Source: Verrucomicrobiia bacterium
GTDB lineage: Bacteria > Verrucomicrobiota > Verrucomicrobiia > Limisphaerales > Pedosphaeraceae
DNA: 64,000 bases
NCBI GenBank assembly: GCA_036268055.1
Contig: DATAUW010000010.1
Location: 1-64,000, forward strand
Direction of reading: 5' to 3'
Position numbers and translations under genes: made by a program. The notes under the pieces are model-generated. The model was not told the origin of the DNA, ran no database searches, and saw only the letters and a program-made list of their open reading frames with translations. Numbering within the stretch: the first letter of the stretch is position 1; the number at the start of each line of letters is the position of its first letter. Shown here one piece after another: positions 16,124 through 23,587 of this stretch.

Positions 16124-16371
16124 ACGGATTTACATCCGTGATGAATTCATAAATGAGAATTAAGTTTGTGTTATGGATGGCGTAATTTATTATGTATTAA
16201 TCATTTACGTATGCTTATAATTCATCTGCTTACGTCCGTAACCTTCGCCATCCAAATTCGCATTGTTAATCAGAGAACGGCGTCGGTTTTCTTTACAATT
16301 CCAACTTTTTTATCAAGGCTGAGAAAAATATTTATTGACTTATAATTCATTTATTTGTAATAAGTTACGTA
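16124..16371 (+). promoter_or_regulatory. AT-rich region with repeated TTACG words upstream of the second PDGG-CTERM gene
   Basis: The region holds ACGGAT-ttac-ATCCGT (16124-16139), TTACGTAT at 16205, the palindrome TTACGTCCGTAA (16230-16241) and GTTACGTAT at about 16364. It also has a 12-bp direct repeat CTTATAATTCAT at 16214-16225 and 16339-16350, and GGATGGCG/CGCCATCC flanking arms (16175-16182, 16246-16253). The density of small symmetrical words in front of a regulated gene suggests protein-binding sites. The binding protein is unknown. Confidence 0.4.
16281..16296 (+). promoter_or_regulatory. Candidate activator-binding box (PrsR site), copy 2
   Basis: Exact second copy of CGTCGGTTTTCTTTAC, 116 bases before the GG of the sigma-54 element at 16396. 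The almost constant distance to the promoter in two otherwise different upstream regions is the main support. Confidence 0.7.
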
Positions 16372-16395
16372 TCCACGAATAAGGTGCAGGAGGGG

Positions 16396-16411
16396 TGGTA
16401 TGGCTAATGCT
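16396..16411 (+). promoter_or_regulatory. Sigma-54 (RpoN) promoter of the second PDGG-CTERM gene
   Basis: TGGTATGGCTAATGCT carries GG-N10-GC and is the same as the element at 14851 except for the three central bases. Transcription would begin near 16422, about 43 bases before the start codon. Confidence 0.8.
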
Positions 16412-16464
16412 GAAAGTAATTTGTTGCCAAAGCCTTTAGCTATAACAGGCAACAGAAAACGAAC

Positions 16465-17055
16465 ATGAGTATGAAAAAGAGCATCACAGCGGTCGCTGCA
16501 AGTCTTATCGCCCTCGCCACCGCGAGCGCTGATCCCATCTCGGGCAGTATTGCCTTTACCGGGGGAGTCACTTTGGATACCCAAGATGCGGGTACTGCCA
16601 TCAAGGTCATGCAATGGACGAGTGCGACGGGTCCGGGCATGCCTACCGTATTGAGTGACACAGGAAGCTTCGCGGCATTCGTGGCGCCTGGAACGGCTGC
16701 CGCTTTTAACCCGGCGTGGCTGTTTGATACCACTTCGCAAGTCAATAATTTTTGGTCGGTAGGCGGATTTGTTTTCAATCTTGTTTCGTCCCAGATCACT
16801 TCCCAAAAGGTCGGCGTGGGCGTGACGGTTTCCGGCATGGGTTTCATCACTGGACCTGCGGGTTCGGGTTTGGATTCTACTCCGGGCACGTGGACCTTTT
16901 CCGCGACGGATCCGGCCACGGGCATGTTCGATGAAAATACTCCTATCTTCACTTTTCAAGGGTTGACTCCGGCCCCGGACGGCGGCATGACGTTGGTACT
17001 CCTTGGCGCTTCGCTTTCTGGCCTCGCATTGGCCAAACGCAAAATCAAAGCCTGA
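16465..17055 (+). CDS. Exosortase target protein with PDGG-type C-terminal sorting signal (paralogue)
   Basis: 196-residue exported protein (ATG 16465, or ATG 16471 two codons later). The signal peptide MKKSITAVAASLIALATASA ends before DPISG. The mature part is low-complexity and shares TP-x2-W-x-FS and a GP-x-GS segment with the protein at 14914. The sorting signal is APDGGMTLV, hydrophobic LLGASLSGLAL, then basic AKRKIKA. No catalytic motif is visible. It is preceded by a sigma-54 promoter and the 16-bp box and followed by its own terminator, so it appears to be an independently transcribed member of a PrsR regulon. No Shine-Dalgarno sequence is visible in the A-rich leader. Confidence 0.88.
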   Translation: MSMKKSITAVAASLIALATASADPISGSIAFTGGVTLDTQDAGTAIKVMQWTSATGPGMPTVLSDTGSFAAFVAPGTAAAFNPAWLFDTTSQVNNFWSVGGFVFNLVSSQITSQKVGVGVTVSGMGFITGPAGSGLDSTPGTWTFSATDPATGMFDENTPIFTFQGLTPAPDGGMTLVLLGASLSGLALAKRKIKA

Positions 17056-17083
17056 TCCGGTACAATATTTTTTAATCAATCAA

Positions 17084-17113
17084 GGGCAAGGATTTTTCCT
17101 TGCCCCTTTTTTT
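17084..17113 (+). terminator. Rho-independent terminator
   Basis: GGGCAAGGA-tttt-TCCTTGCCC, a 9-bp perfect stem, followed by CTTTTTTT. It lies 29 bases after the second PDGG-CTERM gene. Confidence 0.93.
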
Positions 17114-17201
17114 GGCGTGAATCAGGAAGTTCCTTTGCGGTTTTAAGCAGTTTCGAGGGTAGCAAGAAGTTCATCTGAATTTTCATTGCAAAAACCGCAC
17201 C

Positions 17202-18476
17202 ATGAGTTACGCCTATTTGGTGAAAAATATTTTTGTTATTCTTCTTATCCTTTTGGGATTGAGCTTATCGCCCCTGCCGGCTTTTGCCTGGGGTTCTGCG
17301 GGCCACATGATGATCGCGGCCGAGGCTTACCGGAATCTTTCGCCTGAGTTGAAGGCGCAAGTGTTTGAGGTTTTGAAAAGCCATCCTGATTTCGCGAAAT
17401 GGACCAACGCTTATCATCCCAATGCCAATGTGGAACTGGCCGCGTATGTCTTTATGCGCAGCAGCACCTGGCCGGATGAAATTCGCCGCGACGGAAGCAA
17501 ATATGACCATCCCGACTGGCACTTCATGGATTATCCGTTGCGGCCTCCGCTGTTCCCGCTCGAGCCGGATGCCAAAACCAATGACGACGTGCTCTACGGC
17601 ATTGCGTACTGTGAAGCGATCGTGAGCAACCCCAACGCGGACAAGGAATCGCGCGCCGCTTATTTATCCTACTTGATCCATTTGATCGGAGACTTGCACC
17701 AGCCGCTGCACTGCGCTTCGTTTTTTGGCGAGGCCTATCCCGAAGGCGACCGTGGCGGAAACGATTTTTATGTAAAACCGTCCATCAAGGGAGTTCGCCT
17801 GCACGGAATTTGGGACAGCTTGCTGGGAAGTGCAATGAGTTCACAGATCCAGTGGAAATACGCCATCACCATCGCAACGGAATTTCCGCGGTCCGGACTG
17901 CCTGAACTGGCGGCGCACACGACTCCAAAATCGTGGAGCCTGGAAAGCCGTGAACTTGCCATCGAGAAAGGTTATTTGCGCGGCAAATTAAAAGGCAGCA
18001 CGAATGCCGAAACCGCGCCGAGCCTGCCCGAGGGTTACACGGCGGCGGCCAAGATTGTAGCCGAACGGCAAGCGGCCCTGGCCGGTTACCGGCTGGCAGA
18101 TGAGATCCAAAAATATCTCAAACTGGATCACCCCGTTCCATTGCTGCCGGCAAATACAGTTCCGGCTTCGCTCGCGCACGTGGGGAAAATTGGGACTGCG
18201 GAGGCCAGCCATTACTACGACGAAACGATGGTGGTTACGGGCAAGGTCGTTGATGTCAGCATTCGAGCCAATGTTGCCCTGCTAAATCTGGACAAGCCTT
18301 ATCCCGATTCGCCATTTACGGTGGCGATATTCGCGGAGAGCATGGATCAATTTGGCGATTTGAATCGTTTCAAAAATCACGATGTGGAACTCAGCGGCAC
18401 GATCACGGAATATCACGGCAAACCAGAAATGATTTTGGATTCTCCATCTGAAATCAAAATCACGGATGGGAAATGA
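17202..18476 (+). CDS. Secreted S1/P1-type nuclease with C-terminal OB-fold-like domain
   Basis: 424-residue exported zinc nuclease that should cleave single-stranded DNA/RNA and release 3'-phosphate from 3'-nucleotides. The signal peptide (residues 1-29, ending PLPAFA) leaves Trp30 as the mature N-terminus, as required for zinc binding in S1/P1 enzymes. Further ligands are in GSAGHMMIA, SSTWPDEIR, HLIGDLHQPLHC and DRGGNDFYV. The catalytic part ends near residue 310. Residues about 330-424 form an extra domain (TGKVVDVSIRANVALLNLDK, then GTITEYHGKPEMIL) that reads like an OB-fold nucleic-acid-binding module. It is flanked by a terminator upstream and an inverted repeat downstream, so it is probably monocistronic. 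A role in phosphate or nucleotide scavenging is an inference. Confidence 0.9.
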   Translation: MSYAYLVKNIFVILLILLGLSLSPLPAFAWGSAGHMMIAAEAYRNLSPELKAQVFEVLKSHPDFAKWTNAYHPNANVELAAYVFMRSSTWPDEIRRDGSKYDHPDWHFMDYPLRPPLFPLEPDAKTNDDVLYGIAYCEAIVSNPNADKESRAAYLSYLIHLIGDLHQPLHCASFFGEAYPEGDRGGNDFYVKPSIKGVRLHGIWDSLLGSAMSSQIQWKYAITIATEFPRSGLPELAAHTTPKSWSLESRELAIEKGYLRGKLKGSTNAETAPSLPEGYTAAAKIVAERQAALAGYRLADEIQKYLKLDHPVPLLPANTVPASLAHVGKIGTAEASHYYDETMVVTGKVVDVSIRANVALLNLDKPYPDSPFTVAIFAESMDQFGDLNRFKNHDVELSGTITEYHGKPEMILDSPSEIKITDGK

Positions 18477-18506
18477 AGTCGATGATTTCTAAGGCGATCA
18501 ACGGCA

Positions 18507-18598
18507 GGGCGAGCGTAATCGCGAGCCTCATTTAAATTCCCGCATTAATCTTCAATCGCGACCAACAAATTAATTGGGGCTCGCGAGTACGCTCGCCC
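18507..18598. terminator. Long inverted repeat between convergent genes (bidirectional terminator candidate)
   Basis: GGGCGAGCGTAATCGCGAGCC (18507-18527) and its reverse complement at 18578-18598 match at 20 of 21 positions around a 50-base spacer. It lies between the S1/P1 nuclease and the leftward repeat protein. There is no clear U-tract, so it may be a dispersed repeat pair used as a shared end rather than a classical terminator. Confidence 0.55.
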
Positions 18599-18609
18599 CT
18601 CCCGTTGGC

Positions 18610-20073
18610 TCAGGGCTTGATTCCGATCACTCGATAATAGAGTCCGCCGGTCGTGCCCAGAGTTCCCGTGACCGTCGTAGTAGTGTTCGACGCGAGCACG
18701 GCCGAACCAAAATTCGTCCAGTCAGAAACTCCCGGAGCGGAGTTGGACTGTAATTGATAAGTAATTCCCGGCAGCGAATTCCAACTGAAAGAGAGCGTCG
18801 AGTTATTGGCTGCCAGACTAATGGTGATTGGCGGTACGGAACCATCTACCAAAGCGAGCTTGAAGATCGTGCCCGGACTGTTGGTGCCGACGCCGGAAGT
18901 GGTTGTTCCAAAGAGATCGCTGCTTGGAGTGACGACCAGAGCGCTGCGAGGAACGGCGCCAGCGGCGCCATTGCTGTCACCAAAGGAAACGACCTGGCTA
19001 AGCACGAAGTTAGTGGTGAGATGATAGAGCGTGCCCATATTATTATTCGTGCCGCCGTTCAGGGTTGTGCCGTAAAAGCTGCCATCGGCCGCCTGGGTCA
19101 GCGGGCCGTAAGGCGTCGCGATGATATTCGTGTCACTCGTGCCGTTGAAAGCGGCCAGCGTTGTGAAACCAGTGCCATTCGTGCTAATGCGGAAAATACT
19201 GCCGAAACCATTCGAGCTGCCTTGTGAAGTCGTTCCGTAGAGATTGTTATCGGTCCCTTGGATGACGCCGCTGTAAGGACTGCCGCCAAAGTTGGCACCA
19301 TCGAATATGAAAAGATTTGTGATTACGCCGTTGGTCGTGATGCGGAAGATCGTGCCATTCTGGTTCGACCCGCCAAAGTAAGTCGTGCCATAAAGACTGC
19401 CGTCCTTGCCGAAAGTCAGCATGCCGTAGGGGCTCGAACCGTTCGTACTGTTGAATGAGAGAATCGTTTTGAATGCGCCATTGGTGGTCAGTTGATAAAC
19501 CGTGCCATTATTTCCATTCGTGCCGCCGATAGATGTCGTCCCGTAAAAGCTGCCGTCCACCGGGCTTTGCACAAGCCCGCTTTGAGGCAGGGAACCATTG
19601 GTGCCATTAAAAGTAACCAGGGTGGTCATCACAGTGTTGGTCGTTATCTTAAAAATTGTGCCATCGGAGTTGGATCCGCCTTGAGAAGTGACGCCATAAA
19701 AGACTCCGTCCGCACCCTCCGAAAACCCGACTGGCAATGAACCATTGGTGCCGTTGAATGAAAACAAGCTGTGAAACCTGCCGGTTTTATTTAACTCGAA
19801 GATTGTGCCCAGACTCCCATTCGTGCCGCCAAAAAGCGTGGTCCCATATAAATTGCCGTCCGACGCGAGGAACATCGAATTGGGATATGATCCATTCGTG
19901 CCGTTAAAAACAAAAGCCGTTGAGAAAGAGGATGCGGTAGCCACCGGAGTCGCAGCCAGCGCAAGCATCAAGCCAGCAACAGCAAAAACGCGGCGAATAA
20001 GCGGAAGCGACCTAAAGCCCGCTATGAAAGTTAAAACGGCCCGACTGCGGCTGAGACTGGTTATATTATTCAT
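18610..20073 (-). CDS. Secreted Gloeo/Verruco tandem-repeat protein (GloVer type)
   Basis: 487-residue exported protein. A long signal region (MNNITSLSRSRAV..., hydrophobic VFAVAGLMLALAATPVATA) is followed by about eight tandem repeats built on GTNGSYPNSMFLASDGNLYG, then TTLFGGTNGSLGTIFELN. This matches the Gloeo/Verruco extracellular repeat (beta-propeller-like). The last 60 residues form a different module (ITYQLQSNSAPGVSDW ... GGLYYRVIGIKP) also seen at the ends of two other giant proteins in this window. No PEP-CTERM signal is present. ATG 20073 is preferred because the longer frame adds a polar stretch before the signal peptide. The ligand or role is unknown; surface adhesion or matrix is a reasonable guess. 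Confidence 0.82.
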   Translation of the reverse strand: MNNITSLSRSRAVLTFIAGFRSLPLIRRVFAVAGLMLALAATPVATASSFSTAFVFNGTNGSYPNSMFLASDGNLYGTTLFGGTNGSLGTIFELNKTGRFHSLFSFNGTNGSLPVGFSEGADGVFYGVTSQGGSNSDGTIFKITTNTVMTTLVTFNGTNGSLPQSGLVQSPVDGSFYGTTSIGGTNGNNGTVYQLTTNGAFKTILSFNSTNGSSPYGMLTFGKDGSLYGTTYFGGSNQNGTIFRITTNGVITNLFIFDGANFGGSPYSGVIQGTDNNLYGTTSQGSSNGFGSIFRISTNGTGFTTLAAFNGTSDTNIIATPYGPLTQAADGSFYGTTLNGGTNNNMGTLYHLTTNFVLSQVVSFGDSNGAAGAVPRSALVVTPSSDLFGTTTSGVGTNSPGTIFKLALVDGSVPPITISLAANNSTLSFSWNSLPGITYQLQSNSAPGVSDWTNFGSAVLASNTTTTVTGTLGTTGGLYYRVIGIKP

Positions 20074-20408
20074 TATTAGATATTTGCGCGTCTGCAATTT
20101 TTGGACCGCATCCGAGGACAATACCACGCGCGCAGGATATTTTCCATCGGCTGAATCAGCAGCATCCATGCCCTTCGCACTTTTGGAACGGGTTTTCGGG
20201 CACGGTTGCAAAGCGGACTCTCGGGAAAAAATAATGACGCAACTCGTTATAATAAAACAAATTGCGTTTTTAAAAGTTCAGTCTCGTTTTTAAGAAATTC
20301 TCCCTTCCGCAATCAACCCGACGCGTTGGCGGGACAAGTACGGACAACAAAAACCGTCTCAAAATCACCCTCTTGCCGTGCTTTTGAGGCGAAGCCTTGC
20401 GGCGCGGC
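20074..20408. other. Non-coding spacer
   Basis: 335 bases between the rmlB stop and the repeat-protein start. No convincing small gene, hairpin terminator or dispersed repeat was seen. It must contain the promoter of the leftward repeat-protein gene, but no clear -35/-10 pair stands out. Confidence 0.5.
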
Positions 20409-21434
20409 TCAAGCCTTTTTTCGAACCTCGTTCACCCACGGCTGGTTTGCCAGATACCATTGCACCGTCTCGCGGATGCCCGTTTCAAACGTATGCGCCG
20501 GAACCCAGCCGAGTTCGTTTTTGATTTTGGCCGCATCAATAGCATAGCGACGGTCGTGCCCAAGGCGGTCTTTGACGAAAGTAATAAGCTGTCGGGAATT
20601 GCCGCCGCTCTGTGGTGACAACTCGTCAATCAAATCGCAAATCAAATGCACGATGTGAATGTTCGCCCATTCATTATGCCCGCCGATATTATAAGTTTCG
20701 CCATTTTTGCCGCCAGTAAGCACTTGCCAAAGCGCCTCGGCATGGTCGCGCACATAAAGCCAGTCGCGGATGTTCATGCCATCGCCGTAAACGGGAATCG
20801 CCTTGCGCGCGAGCACGCTCTGAATGACGACGGGAATCAGCTTCTCAGGAAATTGCAGCGGCCCATAATTATTCGAGCAATTCGTGATCACGACCGGCAG
20901 GCCATAAGTGTGATGATACGCGCGCACGAGCAAATCGCTGGAGGCTTTGCTGGCAGAGTAGGGGGAGTTGGGCGCGTAAGGCGTGGTCTCCGTAAAAAAT
21001 CCCGTCGCACCAAGGCTGCCGTAAACTTCATCCGTCGAAACGTGATGAAAACGATTTCCGGCGGGCGCTTTGCTGGAATCCTTAAGCCACGCTGCGCGGC
21101 ACGCCTCGAGCAAATGAAACGTGCCGACGATATTCGTGTGCACAAAATCACCAGGGCCGGTGATGGAACGATCCACGTGCGATTCCGCCGCGAGGTGCAT
21201 GACGTTCGTCACCGAATATTTTTCGACGACCTGCAACACGGCCGGCTTGTCGCGCAAATCTATTTTCTCGAAAACGTATTTTGGATGGCGCGAAACTTTT
21301 TCAAGGTTCGCGAGGTGCCCCGCATAAGTCAGGCAATCCAAATTGATCAGCCGCGTGATTTCCGGCCGCTCGATGATGTGATGAATGAGGTTGGAGCCGA
21401 TGAAACCCGCGCCGCCAGTGATTAAAAGATTCAT
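20409..21434 (-). CDS. rmlB: dTDP-glucose 4,6-dehydratase
   Basis: 341-residue extended SDR enzyme converting dTDP-glucose to dTDP-4-keto-6-deoxyglucose in the cytoplasm. [14 protein letters not shown] is the NAD-binding GxxGxx[24 protein letters not shown] (Thr-Asp-Glu catalytic triad part) and [13 protein letters not shown] (YxxxK) are all intact, and [14 protein letters not shown] is the typical RmlB signature. It is the last gene of a three-gene leftward operon, starting 2 bases after the reductase stop. ATG 21434 replaces an upstream in-frame start that would overlap the neighbour. Confidence 0.96.
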   Translation of the reverse strand: MNLLITGGAGFIGSNLIHHIIERPEITRLINLDCLTYAGHLANLEKVSRHPKYVFEKIDLRDKPAVLQVVEKYSVTNVMHLAAESHVDRSITGPGDFVHTNIVGTFHLLEACRAAWLKDSSKAPAGNRFHHVSTDEVYGSLGATGFFTETTPYAPNSPYSASKASSDLLVRAYHHTYGLPVVITNCSNNYGPLQFPEKLIPVVIQSVLARKAIPVYGDGMNIRDWLYVRDHAEALWQVLTGGKNGETYNIGGHNEWANIHIVHLICDLIDELSPQSGGNSRQLITFVKDRLGHDRRYAIDAAKIKNELGWVPAHTFETGIRETVQWYLANQPWVNEVRKKA

Positions 21435-21436
21435 GA

Positions 21437-22387
21437 TTAATTTTCGCGCCGCCAATTCATCAGGGAATCATCGAGCGCCTCATCCACCGGGCGAATCTTT
21501 ACGCCCGCGCCCAGAAGTTTCGCGGCATCCATCACGCAATTCGAGCGCGGGGTTTTGGCGGCGACGCGATAAAACTCCTCATCGCTTTCCCAAAATTCAA
21601 AATGCCGCGCCGGTTTCAAAATGCGCTCCACTTTTTCCACGACCTGGCGCGTGGTGACAAAGCCAGGATTGGTCACATTATAAATGCCAAAGGGCGCGCG
21701 CAGTTTCCACAAATCCAGGCACGCCTTCACGAAATCGGCGCGATGCGAAATGGAATTCACATTGTCATAGACTTTCGGGTAACGCTGGACTTTCGAGAGA
21801 TAATTGCGCGCATTATCCACTTCATCGAAGGGAATGCGCAGGCGCCATACATAGCCTTGCCCGATGCCATGAATCGCTTCTTCACCGAGCGCTTTTGTAC
21901 CGCTGTAAAAACTGCATGGCGGACGGCGAAAAGAAAAGTTCGGTTCGTCTGTTTCCGTGAAACCCAGAATCGCCGAAGGATTTTTTGCGGCCAGATCTTT
22001 TAGTTCCGGACGCGTCAAATCTTTTTCCACAGTGAGATGGCCATTGCGATTCACCTTTGCGCCCGCAAAAATGCAGCCTGACGAAACATGTCCCCACGGT
22101 GTATTGGTGGCCTCGCAAGCGTGTGCGATGGTTGCGGGGAGGAGCGTATTTCCCTGAAGCGTGTCGGCCTGCGCGGTTTCACAGGCATCCACGTTAGGTT
22201 TGCCGGTATAGCCGGCGGCATTCACGAGGAACGCCGGGCGCGCCGAGCGCAAATATTCCAGCAGCACATCAAAGCGCGTGTAATCAACGTCGCGGCGCGA
22301 AAGCGCGGTGAAGGCTTGATTCCGTTGCCGCAACTCGCGGGCAAACGCTTCGCCGATGTAACCCGTCGCACCTAAAAGCAAAATCAT
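21437..22387 (-). CDS. RmlD-like NAD(P)-dependent sugar-nucleotide reductase
   Basis: 316-residue SDR protein. [14 protein letters not shown] is the dinucleotide loop, [16 protein letters not shown] follows, and [14 protein letters not shown] holds the YxxxK catalytic pair. The layout recalls dTDP-4-dehydrorhamnose reductase (RmlD) and plant-type epimerase/reductases more than a dehydratase. It sits between rmlA and rmlB with 14- and 2-base gaps, so it should act on the same dTDP-sugar. No rmlC (3,5-epimerase) is in the operon. The product could therefore be another dTDP-6-deoxyhexose unless the epimerase is elsewhere or this enzyme has both activities. ATG 22387 was chosen at the start of the Rossmann fold. 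Confidence 0.8.
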   Translation of the reverse strand: MILLLGATGYIGEAFARELRQRNQAFTALSRRDVDYTRFDVLLEYLRSARPAFLVNAAGYTGKPNVDACETAQADTLQGNTLLPATIAHACEATNTPWGHVSSGCIFAGAKVNRNGHLTVEKDLTRPELKDLAAKNPSAILGFTETDEPNFSFRRPPCSFYSGTKALGEEAIHGIGQGYVWRLRIPFDEVDNARNYLSKVQRYPKVYDNVNSISHRADFVKACLDLWKLRAPFGIYNVTNPGFVTTRQVVEKVERILKPARHFEFWESDEEFYRVAAKTPRSNCVMDAAKLLGAGVKIRPVDEALDDSLMNWRREN

Positions 22388-22401
22388 AAAATCAAAATCG
22401 T

Positions 22402-23280
22402 CTAATTCTTCAAACGCTTCGCCTCGGCGACCAACTCGATCAAATAATCGCGATATTCGCAATTTGGAATTTTGGCATTCAGTTTATCCAATTCCTCAAG
22501 CGAAATAAAATTTTTGCGAAATGCCGCTTCCTCTGGGCAACCGATTTTTATGCCCTGCCGCTTTTCAATCGTTTGCACATACGCCGAGGCTTCGTGCAAG
22601 CTGCTGCTCGTGCCCGCGTCCAGCCACGCGAACCCGCGGTCCAGCCGCGACACGCGCAATTTCCCGCGCCGCAAATATTCCACGTTCACCGCCGTAATCT
22701 CCAATTCACCTCGCGCCGAGGGCTTCAATGCTTTGGCGATGGCCACGACGTCGTTATCATATACGTAAAGTCCCGGAACCGCATAATTGCTGCGTGGCTT
22801 CTGTGGCTTTTCCTCAATGGAAATCGCCTTGCCCGCGGCATCGAATTCCACCACGCCGTAGCGTTCGGGGTCGTGGACATGATAACCGAAAATCGTCGCA
22901 CCGCTGCGGAACTCCGTGAATGCGCGATGAAAACCATCGCCGCCGTAAAAAATATTATCGCCCAGGATCAGCGTCACATCATCCTTGCCGATGAAGGATT
23001 CCGCAATGAGAAATGCCTGCGCGATGCCTTCCGGTTTGGACTGCTCGCGATATTCAATCGTGAGCCCCCAGTTTTTGCCATCGCCGAGCAGTTGCCGGAA
23101 GCGCGGCAAATCATGAGGCGTCGAAATGAGGCAGAACTCGCGCACGCCGCCCTCAATCAGCGTTGTGAGCGGATAATAAACCATCGGTTTGTCATAAACC
23201 GGCTGGAGTTGTTTGCTCGCCACCAGGGTCAAAGGAAACAAGCGCGAACCTGCGCCGCCTGCGAGGATGATGCCTTTCAT
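22402..23280 (-). CDS. rmlA: Glucose-1-phosphate thymidylyltransferase
   Basis: 292-residue nucleotidyltransferase making dTDP-glucose from dTTP and glucose-1-phosphate. The signature LAGGAGSRLFPLT with the catalytic arginine and lysine region, SKQLQPVYDKPMVYYPL, ILGDNIFYGG and FAWLDAGTSSSLHEA are all diagnostic of RmlA. It is the first gene of the leftward dTDP-sugar operon. ATG 23280 is chosen; the in-frame extension to 23391 encodes non-conserved residues. It likely feeds a 6-deoxyhexose donor to the surface polysaccharide glycosyltransferases elsewhere in the window. Confidence 0.96.
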   Translation of the reverse strand: MKGIILAGGAGSRLFPLTLVASKQLQPVYDKPMVYYPLTTLIEGGVREFCLISTPHDLPRFRQLLGDGKNWGLTIEYREQSKPEGIAQAFLIAESFIGKDDVTLILGDNIFYGGDGFHRAFTEFRSGATIFGYHVHDPERYGVVEFDAAGKAISIEEKPQKPRSNYAVPGLYVYDNDVVAIAKALKPSARGELEITAVNVEYLRRGKLRVSRLDRGFAWLDAGTSSSLHEASAYVQTIEKRQGIKIGCPEEAAFRKNFISLEELDKLNAKIPNCEYRDYLIELVAEAKRLKN

Positions 23281-23587
23281 GTCCGCGAAAGCTAAACCGC
23301 GTTGGCAAAAATGAAAAGAAAAAGTTGAATTTGACCCTCGCAAAATATAGCCCTTCGCAAAAACAGCCCGCCATAAAGATACAAATAACATAAAAAGTTG
23401 AAGAAAAGTGCATCCTTAACTGAATCGAAAATCGTTCTTCGTTAAATAAGTGAATAGGATCGGCAAAATGCCGGTGCGTTTGGAAAGAAAGTGCCGTTTT
23501 TGCGTGATTTTTCTATGGTTTTAAGTTACAGGTTGGGCTCGACGCCATTTGTGTTCAAATTGGTGGAAAGGTAACGCATATATATAT
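23281..23587. other. Divergent promoter region between rmlA and prsK
   Basis: About 300 bases that must hold promoters for both directions. A small hairpin CGGCA-aaa-TGCCG is at 23461-23473. A (TA)n run directly precedes the prsK start codon, and GGAAAGG lies at about 23566-23572. No sigma-54 GG-N10-GC element and no copy of the 16-bp box were found here. Confidence 0.45.

Noticed and set aside
20206-20547. 113-codon plus-strand frame over the rmlB end
   Set aside because: Half of it is antisense to rmlB and the rest is a non-coding spacer.
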